This document shows positions 17,069-25,232 of a stretch of 64,000 nucleotides of DNA, piece after piece (position 1 is the stretch's first letter; each line of letters begins with the position of its first letter). The DNA comes from Bacillota bacterium. GTDB taxonomy: Bacteria; Bacillota; Clostridia; Oscillospirales; Acutalibacteraceae. The notes under the pieces were generated by a model. That model was not told the origin of the DNA, made no database searches, and was given only the letters and a program-made list of their open reading frames with translations. The stretch lies in the NCBI GenBank assembly GCA_021771115.1, contig JAETPP010000002.1, positions 1-64,000 on the forward strand, given 5' to 3'. Position numbers and translations under genes: made by a program.

Positions 17069-19694
17069 GCTGTTTCAGATTTCCCACCTGTCCTTTTCTT
17101 ACCCGGAGGCGGAAAAAGCCGCGCTTTCCGACCTCTGCCTCACCATTGGGCAGGGGGAATTTCTTGCCCTGTGCGGGCCCTCCGGCAGCGGAAAGTCCAC
17201 CCTGCTGCGGCAGCTGAAGCCTGTTCTTGCCCCCCATGGCGATCTCACCGGAGAGCTTCTGTTCCACGGCGCTCCGCTGAAGGCGCTGGACCACCGGGAG
17301 CAAAGCCAAAAAATCGGCTTTGTTCTCCAATCTCCGGAAAACCAGATCGTCACGGATAAGGTTTGGCACGAGCTGGCCTTTGGGCTGGAAAGCCTGGGCT
17401 GTGAGACCCCGGTGATCCGCCGCCGGGTGGCGGAAATGGCTTCCTTTTTCGGTATTGAGCACTGGTTTGACCGGGCCGTTTCAGAGCTTTCCGGCGGGCA
17501 GAAGCAGCTTTTGAACCTGGCTTCTATCCTGGTGCTGCAGCCGGATGTGCTGATCCTGGACGAGCCCACCGCCCAGCTTGACCCCATAGCGGCTTCCGAT
17601 TTTCTCAGCACACTAGGGCGCGTGAACCGGGAGCTGGGCACAACTGTGATCCTCTCCGAGCACCGGCTGGAGGAGGTGTTTCCCCTGGCCTCCACCGTGG
17701 CGGTGCTGGATAAAGGCAGCCTGCTCTGCACCGGCACGCCGGAGGAGGTGGGAAAACAGCTGCAAAAGCAGCACCACTCCATGTTTCTCGGCATGCCCAC
17801 CGCCATGCGGGTATGGGCGGCGACAGCTTCCGAACTGCCCTGTCCTGTCACCGTGCGGGAGGGCAGGCGCTGGCTGGCCGACTTTTCGGCAGGCACTCCG
17901 CTTTCGCCCCTGCCGCCGGAGCAGGTACGCTCCTACCCCGAACGGCCTGTTCTGGAAGCGGAGGAGCTGTGGTTTCGCTATGAAAAAAACGGGGCGGATA
18001 CGGTAAAGGGCGTTTCCCTTTCTCTGAAGCGGGGAGAATTTACCGCCCTGCTGGGAGGCAACGGCGCGGGAAAAACCACTACCTTAAAGCTTCTTGCCGG
18101 GCTGCTGGAACCCAACCGCGGCACGGTGCGAAGGCAGGGAGCTCTGGGAATGCTGCCCCAGGATCCGCAAACGCTGTTTGTGAAAAAGACAGTGCGGGAG
18201 GATCTTCTGGAGCTTCTCAAGGGGAAAAACCTTCCTCCGGAAGCCCTGGAAGGCAGGGTATCTCAGGCCGTTTCCCTCTGCCGCCTGGGCGGATTGCTGG
18301 ACCGCCACCCCTACGACCTGTCCGGGGGAGAGCAGCAGCGGGCGGCGCTGGCAAAAATACTGCTGAACGAGCCGGATATCCTCTTGCTGGACGAGCCCAC
18401 CAAGGGCCTGGATATGGAATTTAAGGAAATATTCGCCCAGATCCTGGAACAGCTTCTGGAGCAGGGGAAATCCATTCTGATGGTCAGCCACGATATTGAG
18501 TTCTGCGCCCGGTATGCTCACAGCTGCGCCCTGTTTTTTGAGGGCGGCATTGCCGCCCAGGGCACGCCCAGAGAGTTTTTTTCCGGCAACAGCTTTTATA
18601 CCACTGCCGCAAACCGTATGGCACGGGGCTTTGTCCCCGGCGCCGTCACCGCGGAGGAGTTGATTTTTGCCTGCGGCGGAGAGCTTCCCCCCGTCCCCGA
18701 TCTGCCCCCGGCGGAGCCCCTGCCGGAGGCGGCGGAGCCGGCCGGCAGAGACCGGCGGAAAAAGCTGCCCCTGTGGCGGAAAGCACTGGCGGCCCTTTCC
18801 GGTACGGCCCTTATTTTGCTGCTTCTGGAATTTATGGGGAAGCTGCAGCTGCCCTTCCTCGCGCCGCTCAGGGCTTATTCCCAGCTTCCCCTGTACGGCG
18901 TTTGGATCCTGCTGCTGTTCGTCTTTGCCGCCGCTGTCATCAGGCGTTCGGAAAAGGCTACGCCCTCCCCTCTGCCGTCTTTGGAAAAACAACAAGGGCC
19001 TTCCCGGCGAGCGCTGCTTGCCGCGGGGATCATCCTGCTGCTGATCCCCGTCACGCTGTTTTGCGGCGTGTACTTTTGGAACGGCAGAAAATATGCCTTC
19101 TTGTCCCTTTTGATCCTGCTGGAAGCCATGCTGCCCTTTTTCCTCATCTTTGAAGGGAAAAAGCCCAGCTCCCGGGAATTATCGGTCATTGCCGTACTGA
19201 GCGCGCTGGGCGTGGCGGCCAGGGCGGTCTTCTTCATGCTTCCTCAATTTAAGCCGGTGATCGCCATTGTCATTCTGGCGGGAACCGCCTTCGGCGGGGA
19301 AACAGGCTTCCTGGTGGGCGCCCTCACCATGCTCTGCTCCAATATGCTTGTGGGCCAGGGCCCCTGGACGCCCTGGCAGATGTTTGCCATGGGGCTGGTA
19401 GGCTTTCTGGCAGGCGTCCTGTTTCGGCGGGGGCGGCTCAGCCGGAGCCGGATCATGCTGTGCGTTTACGGCGCGTTCTCCGCTGTTCTCATTTACGGCG
19501 GCATCATGAACCCCGCCTCCCTGCTCATGTTCAGCTCGGAAATCAACTGGGAAATGGTGCTTGCCTATTACGCCTCCGGCTTTCCCTTCGACTGCGTTCA
19601 CGCCGCCGCGGCCTGCTTTTTCCTCTGGTTCGGCGGAGAGCCCATCCTGCAAAAGCTGGAACGCGTCAAAACAAAATACGGTCTTGGAGGATAG
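17052..19694 (+). CDS. EcfA-EcfA'-S fusion: two ECF ATPases plus CbrT-like cobalamin S component
   Basis: 880-residue fusion. ATPase domain 1 (about 8-245) has Walker A GPSGSGKST, signature LSGGQKQ and LILDEPTAQLD; ATPase domain 2 (about 300-530) has GGNGAGKTT, LSGGEQQ and LLLDEPTKG. After a Pro/Glu-rich linker come about four extra hydrophobic segments and then a six-helix S-component-like region (about 690-870) with the diagnostic NMLVGQGPWTPWQMFAMG. That GPWTPWQ signature belongs to S components of the CbrT type linked to cobalamin uptake. The start is GTG at 17052 with AAAGGAGG upstream, inside the end of ecfT; the ORF-track start is too early. With EcfT this gives a complete importer in two polypeptides. 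Vitamin B12 specificity is inferred from the motif and riboswitch. Confidence 0.85.
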   Translation: MKKAAELFQISHLSFSYPEAEKAALSDLCLTIGQGEFLALCGPSGSGKSTLLRQLKPVLAPHGDLTGELLFHGAPLKALDHREQSQKIGFVLQSPENQIVTDKVWHELAFGLESLGCETPVIRRRVAEMASFFGIEHWFDRAVSELSGGQKQLLNLASILVLQPDVLILDEPTAQLDPIAASDFLSTLGRVNRELGTTVILSEHRLEEVFPLASTVAVLDKGSLLCTGTPEEVGKQLQKQHHSMFLGMPTAMRVWAATASELPCPVTVREGRRWLADFSAGTPLSPLPPEQVRSYPERPVLEAEELWFRYEKNGADTVKGVSLSLKRGEFTALLGGNGAGKTTTLKLLAGLLEPNRGTVRRQGALGMLPQDPQTLFVKKTVREDLLELLKGKNLPPEALEGRVSQAVSLCRLGGLLDRHPYDLSGGEQQRAALAKILLNEPDILLLDEPTKGLDMEFKEIFAQILEQLLEQGKSILMVSHDIEFCARYAHSCALFFEGGIAAQGTPREFFSGNSFYTTAANRMARGFVPGAVTAEELIFACGGELPPVPDLPPAEPLPEAAEPAGRDRRKKLPLWRKALAALSGTALILLLLEFMGKLQLPFLAPLRAYSQLPLYGVWILLLFVFAAAVIRRSEKATPSPLPSLEKQQGPSRRALLAAGIILLLIPVTLFCGVYFWNGRKYAFLSLLILLEAMLPFFLIFEGKKPSSRELSVIAVLSALGVAARAVFFMLPQFKPVIAIVILAGTAFGGETGFLVGALTMLCSNMLVGQGPWTPWQMFAMGLVGFLAGVLFRRGRLSRSRIMLCVYGAFSAVLIYGGIMNPASLLMFSSEINWEMVLAYYASGFPFDCVHAAAACFFLWFGGEPILQKLERVKTKYGLGG

Positions 19695-19785
19695 CCGGAA
19701 GGCAACTCCCAACAATTCTAAGCAGCATATGGCGTGAGCCTTGAATTGTGGGGTGTTGCTTTAGGGCTATCTTCCTTTTTCTTCG
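19688..19785 (+). terminator. Long imperfect hairpin terminator of the B12 operon
   Basis: GGATAGCC...GGCAACTCCCAACAATTC pairs imperfectly with GAATTGTGGGGTGTTGC...GGGCTATC, followed by TTCCTTTTTCTTC. It begins within the last codons of the fusion gene. Confidence 0.6.
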
Positions 19786-19796
19786 CCGAAACCTGC

Positions 19797-19823
19797 ACCG
19801 AATTCGGAAAATTTCATACAATA
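19797..19823 (+). promoter_or_regulatory. Sigma-K (or sigma-E)-like promoter
   Basis: AC (19797-19798), 16 bp, CATACAATA (19815-19823). This fits the sigma-K consensus AC-N16/17-CATANNNTA at every fixed position; the -10 also fits sigma-E, but no good sigma-E -35 was seen. It sits 70 bp upstream of the Cys-rich gene. Confidence 0.65.
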
Positions 19824-19893
19824 GGGAGAAAGCAGCGTTACGCCAGAAAATACAGACATAGTGACGCCGCCATGAAATAAAGGAGGAGATTTC

Positions 19894-20697
19894 ATGCCCG
19901 AAAACGAAGGCACTCCCGAATTCGATTGCCGGGATTATTTCAAAGAAGCAGTCTGTATCGACGCCATGCGGATCTACGATTCCTGCAGCGACAAGGACTG
20001 TCTGGAGGACATAAGGGTACTGTTTCCCGCGGACCGGCAGGCGCTGGTGGACAACGCCACAAATGTGCGGATCAGGGATGTAAGCGTCATCACAGTGTAT
20101 CTGGATCTGCAGCCCATTCCGTTTAATAAGGGCTTCTACTCTGTGGATATGACCTTTTTCTTCGATGTAGCTCTGGATCTGTTCGGCAATTCCGCTTCCT
20201 GCCCGATCCCGGTATGCGGCGTGGCCATCTTCAACAAGAAAGTGGTCCTGTACGGCAGCGAGGGCAACGTGAAAATGTTCTCCTCGGATCAGTGCGAGGA
20301 AAGCTGCGATCCCCAGGATTCCACGGTGCTGCCCAAGGCCACCGTGCAGGTGGCGGAGCCGGTTGCCCTTTCCGCCAAGCTGTGCGACAGGCCGCTGTGC
20401 AGCTGCGAGCCTTACTGCCGCATTCCCGAATGCATCTGCCGCAGGTACGGCGGCGAGTTTGAGTCTGCCCCCCAGCGGAACAATGTGTACGTCACCATCG
20501 GCCTTTTCACCATCGTGCAGATCGTGCGCAATGTGCAGATGCTGATCCCCGCCTACGATTTCTGCGTGCCGGAGAAGGAATGCGTGACCTCCAGCGACAA
20601 TCCCTGCGAGCTGTTCCGCCGCATCGACTTCCCCACCGACGAATTCTTCCCGCCCAGAGCCTCTGACCTGGGCGACGGCGGAAAATGCTGCAAATGA
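19894..20697 (+). CDS. Cys-rich protein, probable spore-coat/late mother-cell protein
   Basis: 267 residues with 19 cysteines, many in pairs or clusters (DSCSDKDC, LCDRPLCSCEPYCRIPECIC, GKCCK), and no signal peptide or membrane segment. I do not recognise a named family; the N-terminal AVCIDAMRIYDSCSDKDCLED looks like a conserved clostridial signature. A near-perfect sigma-K-type promoter upstream and a strong GGAGGAG ribosome site support expression in the late mother cell, where disulfide-rich proteins build the spore coat. It is monocistronic, with its own terminator. Other possibilities are a metal-binding or envelope protein. The sporulation assignment is inference from the promoter and composition. 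Confidence 0.65.
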   Translation: MPENEGTPEFDCRDYFKEAVCIDAMRIYDSCSDKDCLEDIRVLFPADRQALVDNATNVRIRDVSVITVYLDLQPIPFNKGFYSVDMTFFFDVALDLFGNSASCPIPVCGVAIFNKKVVLYGSEGNVKMFSSDQCEESCDPQDSTVLPKATVQVAEPVALSAKLCDRPLCSCEPYCRIPECICRRYGGEFESAPQRNNVYVTIGLFTIVQIVRNVQMLIPAYDFCVPEKECVTSSDNPCELFRRIDFPTDEFFPPRASDLGDGGKCCK

Positions 20698-20715
20698 TCC
20701 AACCGCTCTAAACAG

Positions 20716-20755
20716 AAAAACGGTCCCTCGGCTTTTCTGCCGAAGGGCCGTTTTC
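20716..20755 (+). terminator. Terminator of the Cys-rich gene
   Basis: AAAACGGTCCCTCGGC-TTTTCT-GCCGAAGGGCCGTTTT, 18 bp after the stop, ending in T residues. Confidence 0.85.
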
Positions 20756-20842
20756 TCATGGGGAAAAGAATTGCTTCCTTACCTTTCAGGATAAGGTTTG
20801 ATTTTTTGGAAAACATTTCCAGGAAAAATGGCGTAAATAGGG

Positions 20843-20871
20843 TTGACTTTTTTAGAAAATATCCATATAAT
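20843..20871 (+). promoter_or_regulatory. Sigma-A promoter of the zinc-ribbon gene
   Basis: TTGACT (20843-20848), 17 bp, TATAAT (20866-20871), about 90 bp before the ATG. Confidence 0.8.
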
Positions 20872-20962
20872 TTCACACAAGATAAGTGCTTTTCGCCTGC
20901 TGGGCTGCATTTCTGCTTCAATGCCCCAAAAGCCTTGATCCCCAATGAAAGGAGAGCGTGTT

Positions 20963-21232
20963 ATGGCAGAATACTGTGTGGATTGCTGGAATAAAATTCA
21001 CGAGATCGATCCGCCGAAATCGCCGGAGCAGTTCATTCTGTCAAAAACGCCGGAGCTCTGCGAGGGCTGTGGAAAATACCGTCCCACGGTGATCCTGGAG
21101 CGAAGCGGTTACTACCGGCATAAGCTCCGCTTTCTGCTTCTGCCCGTCAAGCTGCTGCGTGCCCTGTGGAATTTACTCACCGCCCCCTACCGCCTATACC
21201 GGATTAAAAAAAGCGGCTCCCGCCGAAGCTAG
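20963..21232 (+). CDS. Small zinc-ribbon-like protein of unknown function
   Basis: 89 residues. The N-terminus has two CxxC pairs (YCVDCW and LCEGCG, about residues 4-38) that could bind zinc; the C-terminal third is basic and amphipathic/hydrophobic (KLRFLLLPVKLLRALWNLL), possibly membrane-associating. The ATG at 20963 is preceded by AAAGGAGAGCGTGTT and a good promoter, so the gene is real; the ORF-track start is six codons too early. Its last codons lie inside the direct repeat described at 21208-21345, and the hairpin terminator overlaps the stop codon. Function not recognised. Confidence 0.7.
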   Translation: MAEYCVDCWNKIHEIDPPKSPEQFILSKTPELCEGCGKYRPTVILERSGYYRHKLRFLLLPVKLLRALWNLLTAPYRLYRIKKSGSRRS

Positions 21233-21345
21233 CGGGAACCGCTTTTTGATTGCAAAAATTGCTGAAGGGCAGCACAACATTTCTCATTTTTCATCGGTGC
21301 GGCCCGCCAGGTAATCCAAAGAAACATGAAACAGCTCGGCGATCC
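21208..21345. repeat. Left copy of 138-bp direct repeat (DR1)
   Basis: Matches 31208-31345 with five mismatches by eye, displaced by exactly 10,000 bp. It contains a bidirectional hairpin (AAGCGGCTCCCGC...GCGGGAACCGCTTTTT, 21211-21245) and the last 20 codons of an XRE regulator gene. It marks the left edge of the carbohydrate island. Confidence 0.9.
21284..21345 (-). pseudogene. Detached 3' fragment of an XRE regulator gene
   Basis: Minus strand encodes RIAELFHVSLDYLAGRTDEK, nearly identical to the C-terminus of the intact XRE gene at 31284-31496 (which ends DEI). Sequence beyond 21345 no longer matches that gene. It is a remnant created together with the direct repeat. Confidence 0.85.
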
Positions 21346-21458
21346 TGCTCGGAAATGGCTGTATTTCACTTGATCCGTCCGGATCGCAAACCCAAAAGAG
21401 AATTCGCTTTTTTACATAGTCTTTCCTTTTACGTGCAATCATTTTGACGCTCTTGCCA

Positions 21459-23309
21459 TCACCGTCTTCTGCGATAATACTCATAGAAGATGTAGGTGTC
21501 AAACCATCGCTGAGTGCCGGGCTCATGTTGCCACAGAAAGGTGGAAAGCTGTTGGAATTGCTGTTGTCCTTTCTCTGCTGTACCGCAGGTTTGGGCCAGG
21601 AGGTAGTTATTCATTCTGTACAGCAGCCTCCAGTAAAACCGCAGCGCGTCCGCGAAAGGGCAAGATGATTTTTCTTGGCGGCAGAGGAACCGGTAACGGA
21701 AGAGAAGCTTTCGGATATTCAAATAGTGTTCCTGATAAGCAGCCCATTTCTCATGGCGATCTCTGGAAAGGTATTCCATGGGGAAGAGGCGACTGGCCTT
21801 TTCCAGAAAATTCTGAACATCTCCGGCACGATCCCCAAAAGCCTGCCGAAAATAGAGTTCTTTTTCCTGAGCGTAATCCAAAGCAGCGTCCCAAAGAACA
21901 CGACCGGACATCCATCCCAAAAAATTGTGTGGAATGCCGACTCGCTGTACCTGACAGTGGATCAGACCGTGAAGGCCGAGACTTGCAAGGGCCTGAATAT
22001 CCTGATATAGTACCCGGCCTGTAATTTCCAATCCCAAATCATACTGTAAAGGCGAGATCAAATGGTAATCGTAATCAAAGCTATCCCCGGAGAAGGAACT
22101 TTGCCACGCCTTTAAATAAGCCAGGTTTTCTTCTACATCCCGGGGAAAGGAAAGCTGGTTCTGCCGGTAGGGCGGCAATTCGGGAGTTTGCTTCAAAGGA
22201 TGCAGCGGCTTTGAAAATGTTCGGGTAATTGGAGCAAACATCAGGAGAAAACGGTCCTGGTTTTGTATTTTTTCTCTTTCCGGCGGCCAAAGCAGATCAA
22301 AATACAACAGAAAGACCACCTTAGTTGGCAATCCCCGAGAGGAAAGCTTCTCATCTAAAAGGTTCAGCATTTCTACATAAAAATCAGAAGGCCGCGCTTT
22401 TTGGCAGTCTTGGCACTCACACTGATTATTGGCGTCATCGGCCAACCAGAAATGCAGCACGTCTATTTCCGGGTGCTGCTGGGCATATCGGGCGATATAT
22501 TCGGTGATAAGCTCCCTGGTTTCGGCATTGCCGTAGCAGAGGTTCGTATTTAGCGGTATCCCATTCCAAAGCCCCCTATTCCCGTTTACCAGGGCCATGT
22601 GCTTGGTTTGTTCCGGAGTAGGAGTCAAGGCGACCGGCTCCCATCCCCGCCCGGAAATTCCCAGGGGTTCACAAGTCCATCCGTGGCCCACCGCGTGGTA
22701 GAGCATTCCCCGCCGCTTTACGGCTTTCGCAATTTCCCCCATGTAAGTCCGGCATTTTTCACCGGAGATTCCTTCCTTGTCCCGAAAGGGGTTTTGGGAG
22801 TGATCATACCAACGCTCAAAAAAGGTATAGCCTTCCATAAATTGGGTGAAATAGCTATTATATCCTACCTTAGGCGCCCAATCGATCAGATCCAGCACAT
22901 TTTCCAGAGAAGCCGCGCCTTCCAGGCAAATGCCCCGGTGGCGGTAGGAGGCTTCCTCCTTCAGGTGTACGGAAACTGATCTCCAGTCCACGTGAGGGAA
23001 AAAAGTGTGTCCCGGGCGAAGGAAAGAACATCCTGCCTCTGTGAGAAGGCGGTAAACAGCCAGCAAAAGACTTCGAGAGTTGCTCCCTTGCAGGATCCCC
23101 CGTCCATTTTCCACAGAGATTTCATACCCATCGTCCCAAAAGGGGTCCTTACCCGGTGAAAGGGGGAAGCCTAGCCGCAGTTCTATACACAGCGTCTCGT
23201 CCTGCTGCTGGATCATTGGGTGCATCTTCACAATCCCGTTTTCCAATTCTTTCGCGGCAAATTCACCGGTGGCTCCCGCGTTTTCATCATAGCAAGCCAG
23301 AAAAGCCAT
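21459..23309 (-). CDS. DUF4838-family putative glycoside hydrolase
   Basis: 616 residues, cytoplasmic (no signal peptide). The pattern resembles DUF4838 proteins, a family related to alpha-glucuronidase and hexosaminidase-like TIM barrels: an N-terminal Rossmann-like part with RSLLLAVYRLLTEAGCSFLRPG (about 80-100), then a barrel from about residue 120 (ASYRHRGICLEGAAS), with the characteristic HFWLADDANNQCECQDCQ (about 285-300). The start ATG is preceded by AAAGGAG. It is the last gene of a transporter operon and probably acts on the imported oligosaccharide, perhaps one with uronic acid or amino-sugar residues. Its stop lies about 110 bp from the left island repeat. Substrate unknown. Confidence 0.75.
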   Translation of the reverse strand: MAFLACYDENAGATGEFAAKELENGIVKMHPMIQQQDETLCIELRLGFPLSPGKDPFWDDGYEISVENGRGILQGSNSRSLLLAVYRLLTEAGCSFLRPGHTFFPHVDWRSVSVHLKEEASYRHRGICLEGAASLENVLDLIDWAPKVGYNSYFTQFMEGYTFFERWYDHSQNPFRDKEGISGEKCRTYMGEIAKAVKRRGMLYHAVGHGWTCEPLGISGRGWEPVALTPTPEQTKHMALVNGNRGLWNGIPLNTNLCYGNAETRELITEYIARYAQQHPEIDVLHFWLADDANNQCECQDCQKARPSDFYVEMLNLLDEKLSSRGLPTKVVFLLYFDLLWPPEREKIQNQDRFLLMFAPITRTFSKPLHPLKQTPELPPYRQNQLSFPRDVEENLAYLKAWQSSFSGDSFDYDYHLISPLQYDLGLEITGRVLYQDIQALASLGLHGLIHCQVQRVGIPHNFLGWMSGRVLWDAALDYAQEKELYFRQAFGDRAGDVQNFLEKASRLFPMEYLSRDRHEKWAAYQEHYLNIRKLLFRYRFLCRQEKSSCPFADALRFYWRLLYRMNNYLLAQTCGTAEKGQQQFQQLSTFLWQHEPGTQRWFDTYIFYEYYRRRR

Positions 23310-23328
23310 GGTATCGCTCCTTTCCTTT

Positions 23329-24195
23329 TCAGCCTTTTACGGCGCCCAGCATAATACCGCTGGAAAAATATTTTTGCAAAAAGGGATACACTGACAGAAT
23401 GGGAATCATGGTCAGCACGGTATTGGCCATTTTCACTGTGCTGGAGAAAACAGAAGCCTCCCCGCCGGCAAGCTGCGTTCCGCCCACATTGGCACTGGAG
23501 GCGGCATTGATCATGGAATACAAATAGTGCTGCAAGCTGCGCTTATCCCTGCTGGTGATAAAGTACAGGGATGGCTGGAAGATATTCCAATAATCCACCA
23601 GCAGGAACATCCCTACCGAAGCAATAAGGGGCTTTGAAAGGGGAAGTACGATACGCAGGAAAATTTTGAAGGCGGAGCATCCGTCCAGCATGGCGGATTC
23701 TTCCAAGGCCACGGGGAAATCTCGAAAGAAAGTGCGCACGATCACAAGGTAATAGGCGTTTACCAGAGTGGGGATAATGTATACGGAAAGGGTATCCAGA
23801 AGCCCCAGCTGCTTGTTAACAACGTATTCAGGGATCACACCGGCGTATACAAACAAAGTGAGAACCAGCATCCCCGAGATCACCCGCGCTCCGGGGAATG
23901 ACTTGGAGAGAGCGTAGCCGCCCAGGGTGGTAACAAACAGGTTGCACAAAGTTCCGACTACGGTGACAAACAAAGTGACTAACAGCGGCGAAAAGATCTC
24001 GCCCTGTTCAAAAATATACCGATATGCCTCTAAGGTGGGCTGTTTAGGCAAAAGCACTACTTGCGTCTGCATATACTCGCTGTAAGACATGAGCGAGCCC
24101 GCCAGACAATACCAGAGAGGATATAACATAAAAAGTGATATCAGAAAAAAGAAAAGGATCAGCATCCCTTGGCCAATGCGGATTTTTTGTTTCAT
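23329..24195 (-). CDS. Carbohydrate ABC transporter permease, LplC/YtcP type
   Basis: 288-residue inner-membrane permease of the MalG/LplC family with six predicted helices. The ATPase-docking EAA loop is EESAMLDGCSAFKIFLRIVLPLSKP (about residues 180-205). The ATG follows GAAGGAGG. It lies 23 bp downstream of the partner permease gene. No ATPase gene is in this operon, as is common for this subfamily, which borrows a shared MsmX-type ATPase. The likely substrate is an oligosaccharide, judged from the hydrolase that follows. Confidence 0.9.
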   Translation of the reverse strand: MKQKIRIGQGMLILFFFLISLFMLYPLWYCLAGSLMSYSEYMQTQVVLLPKQPTLEAYRYIFEQGEIFSPLLVTLFVTVVGTLCNLFVTTLGGYALSKSFPGARVISGMLVLTLFVYAGVIPEYVVNKQLGLLDTLSVYIIPTLVNAYYLVIVRTFFRDFPVALEESAMLDGCSAFKIFLRIVLPLSKPLIASVGMFLLVDYWNIFQPSLYFITSRDKRSLQHYLYSMINAASSANVGGTQLAGGEASVFSSTVKMANTVLTMIPILSVYPFLQKYFSSGIMLGAVKG

Positions 24196-24218
24196 AGAGC
24201 AACCTCCTTCCGGCTTTA

Positions 24219-25145
24219 CTAGAACAGGCCTTCTTCACCCAGTGCTTTGGAGAACCTGTCCGCCAAAAACAGCATCAGCGCCGCTACCGCGGATTTAAAT
24301 ACGCCTGCCGCCGTAGCGATGGAATATCGTCCCTGTTGGATGCCTATACGGTACACAAACGTATCCAAAATATCCCCTGTCTCCAAGGTCATATCATTTA
24401 CCAGAGTCTGCACTTGCTCAAATCCCACATTCAGTAGGTTGCCGACCCGCATAATGAACAACACCACAATAATACTTTTAATTCCTGCCAAGGAAATGTG
24501 CCAAATGCGCTGGTACCAGTTGGCGCCATCTACCTTTGCCGCATCATACAGCTCGGGATCCACCCCGGCAAGAGCGGCAAGGTAAACGATCATACTCCAG
24601 CCGGTTTCTTTCCAAATATCTGTAAGCACTAGGATGGGGCGAAACATCTCTTTCTCTCCCAGGAACATCACAGGCTTCTGGCCCAACGCCCTCAACAGGT
24701 TGTTAAACAGCCCACCGTTTAGCGCCGTAAGGTTTGCCAGAACAGATCCGACAATAACCCAGGAAAGAAAATGGGGCAAGTACAGAATGTTCTCATATAC
24801 CCGCTTCAGTCGATGGCTGCGCATTTCAGAGAGCAGCACTGCCATAAGGATGGGAATAGGAAAACAAAACGCCAATTTATACAGGCTGATCAGAAGGGTG
24901 TTGCCGAGAGCCTGCCAGAACCCGGGCGTTTTTATCAGGATTTGAAAATTCTCCAGATCTACCCATTCGCAGGCTTCTATGCTCCTAGTTACACGGTAGT
25001 CGCGAAAGGCAATTTGGGTATAATACAGTGGAAAAAGCTTAAAGATTAGAAAATACAACACCAGCGGCAGCACAAACAAATACCACATTCTGGCGCGGTA
25101 CAACGTTCGGAGCCAGCCGTGGCGGCCGGTATTTGCTTCTTTCAT
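24219..25145 (-). CDS. Carbohydrate ABC transporter permease, LplB/YteP type
   Basis: 308-residue permease of the MalF/LplB family. It starts MKEANTGRHGWLRTLYRARM and has the first helix at about 20-42 and the EAA loop YDAAKVDGANWYQRIWHISLAG (about 195-215). It pairs with the LplC-type permease downstream. Ribosome site AAAAGGGG is about ten bases from the ATG. A stable hairpin upstream (25185-25208) separates it from the binding-protein gene and may lower permease expression relative to the lipoprotein. Confidence 0.9.
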   Translation of the reverse strand: MKEANTGRHGWLRTLYRARMWYLFVLPLVLYFLIFKLFPLYYTQIAFRDYRVTRSIEACEWVDLENFQILIKTPGFWQALGNTLLISLYKLAFCFPIPILMAVLLSEMRSHRLKRVYENILYLPHFLSWVIVGSVLANLTALNGGLFNNLLRALGQKPVMFLGEKEMFRPILVLTDIWKETGWSMIVYLAALAGVDPELYDAAKVDGANWYQRIWHISLAGIKSIIVVLFIMRVGNLLNVGFEQVQTLVNDMTLETGDILDTFVYRIGIQQGRYSIATAAGVFKSAVAALMLFLADRFSKALGEEGLF

Positions 25146-25184
25146 GAAACATGCGCCCCTTTTAAAAAATTTCGAAAAACAAAT

Positions 25185-25208
25185 GGGGGAGGGCTGCGGC
25201 CCTCCCCC
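25185..25208 (-). terminator. Intra-operon hairpin between binding-protein and permease genes
   Basis: GGGGGAGGGC-TGCG-GCCCTCCCCC, perfect 10-bp stem, followed on the minus strand by ATTTGTTTTTCG. Probably a partial terminator or mRNA-stabilising stem that raises binding-protein levels over permeases. Confidence 0.7.
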
Positions 25209-25232
25209 AACAGCTGTTCTGGTTTTGTGCGC

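Noticed and set aside
21346-21458. Open frame joining the XRE fragment to sequence upstream (EDGDGKSVKMIARKRKDYVKK)
   Set aside because: Considered as a remnant of an integrase arm-type domain, but the resemblance is too weak to claim.
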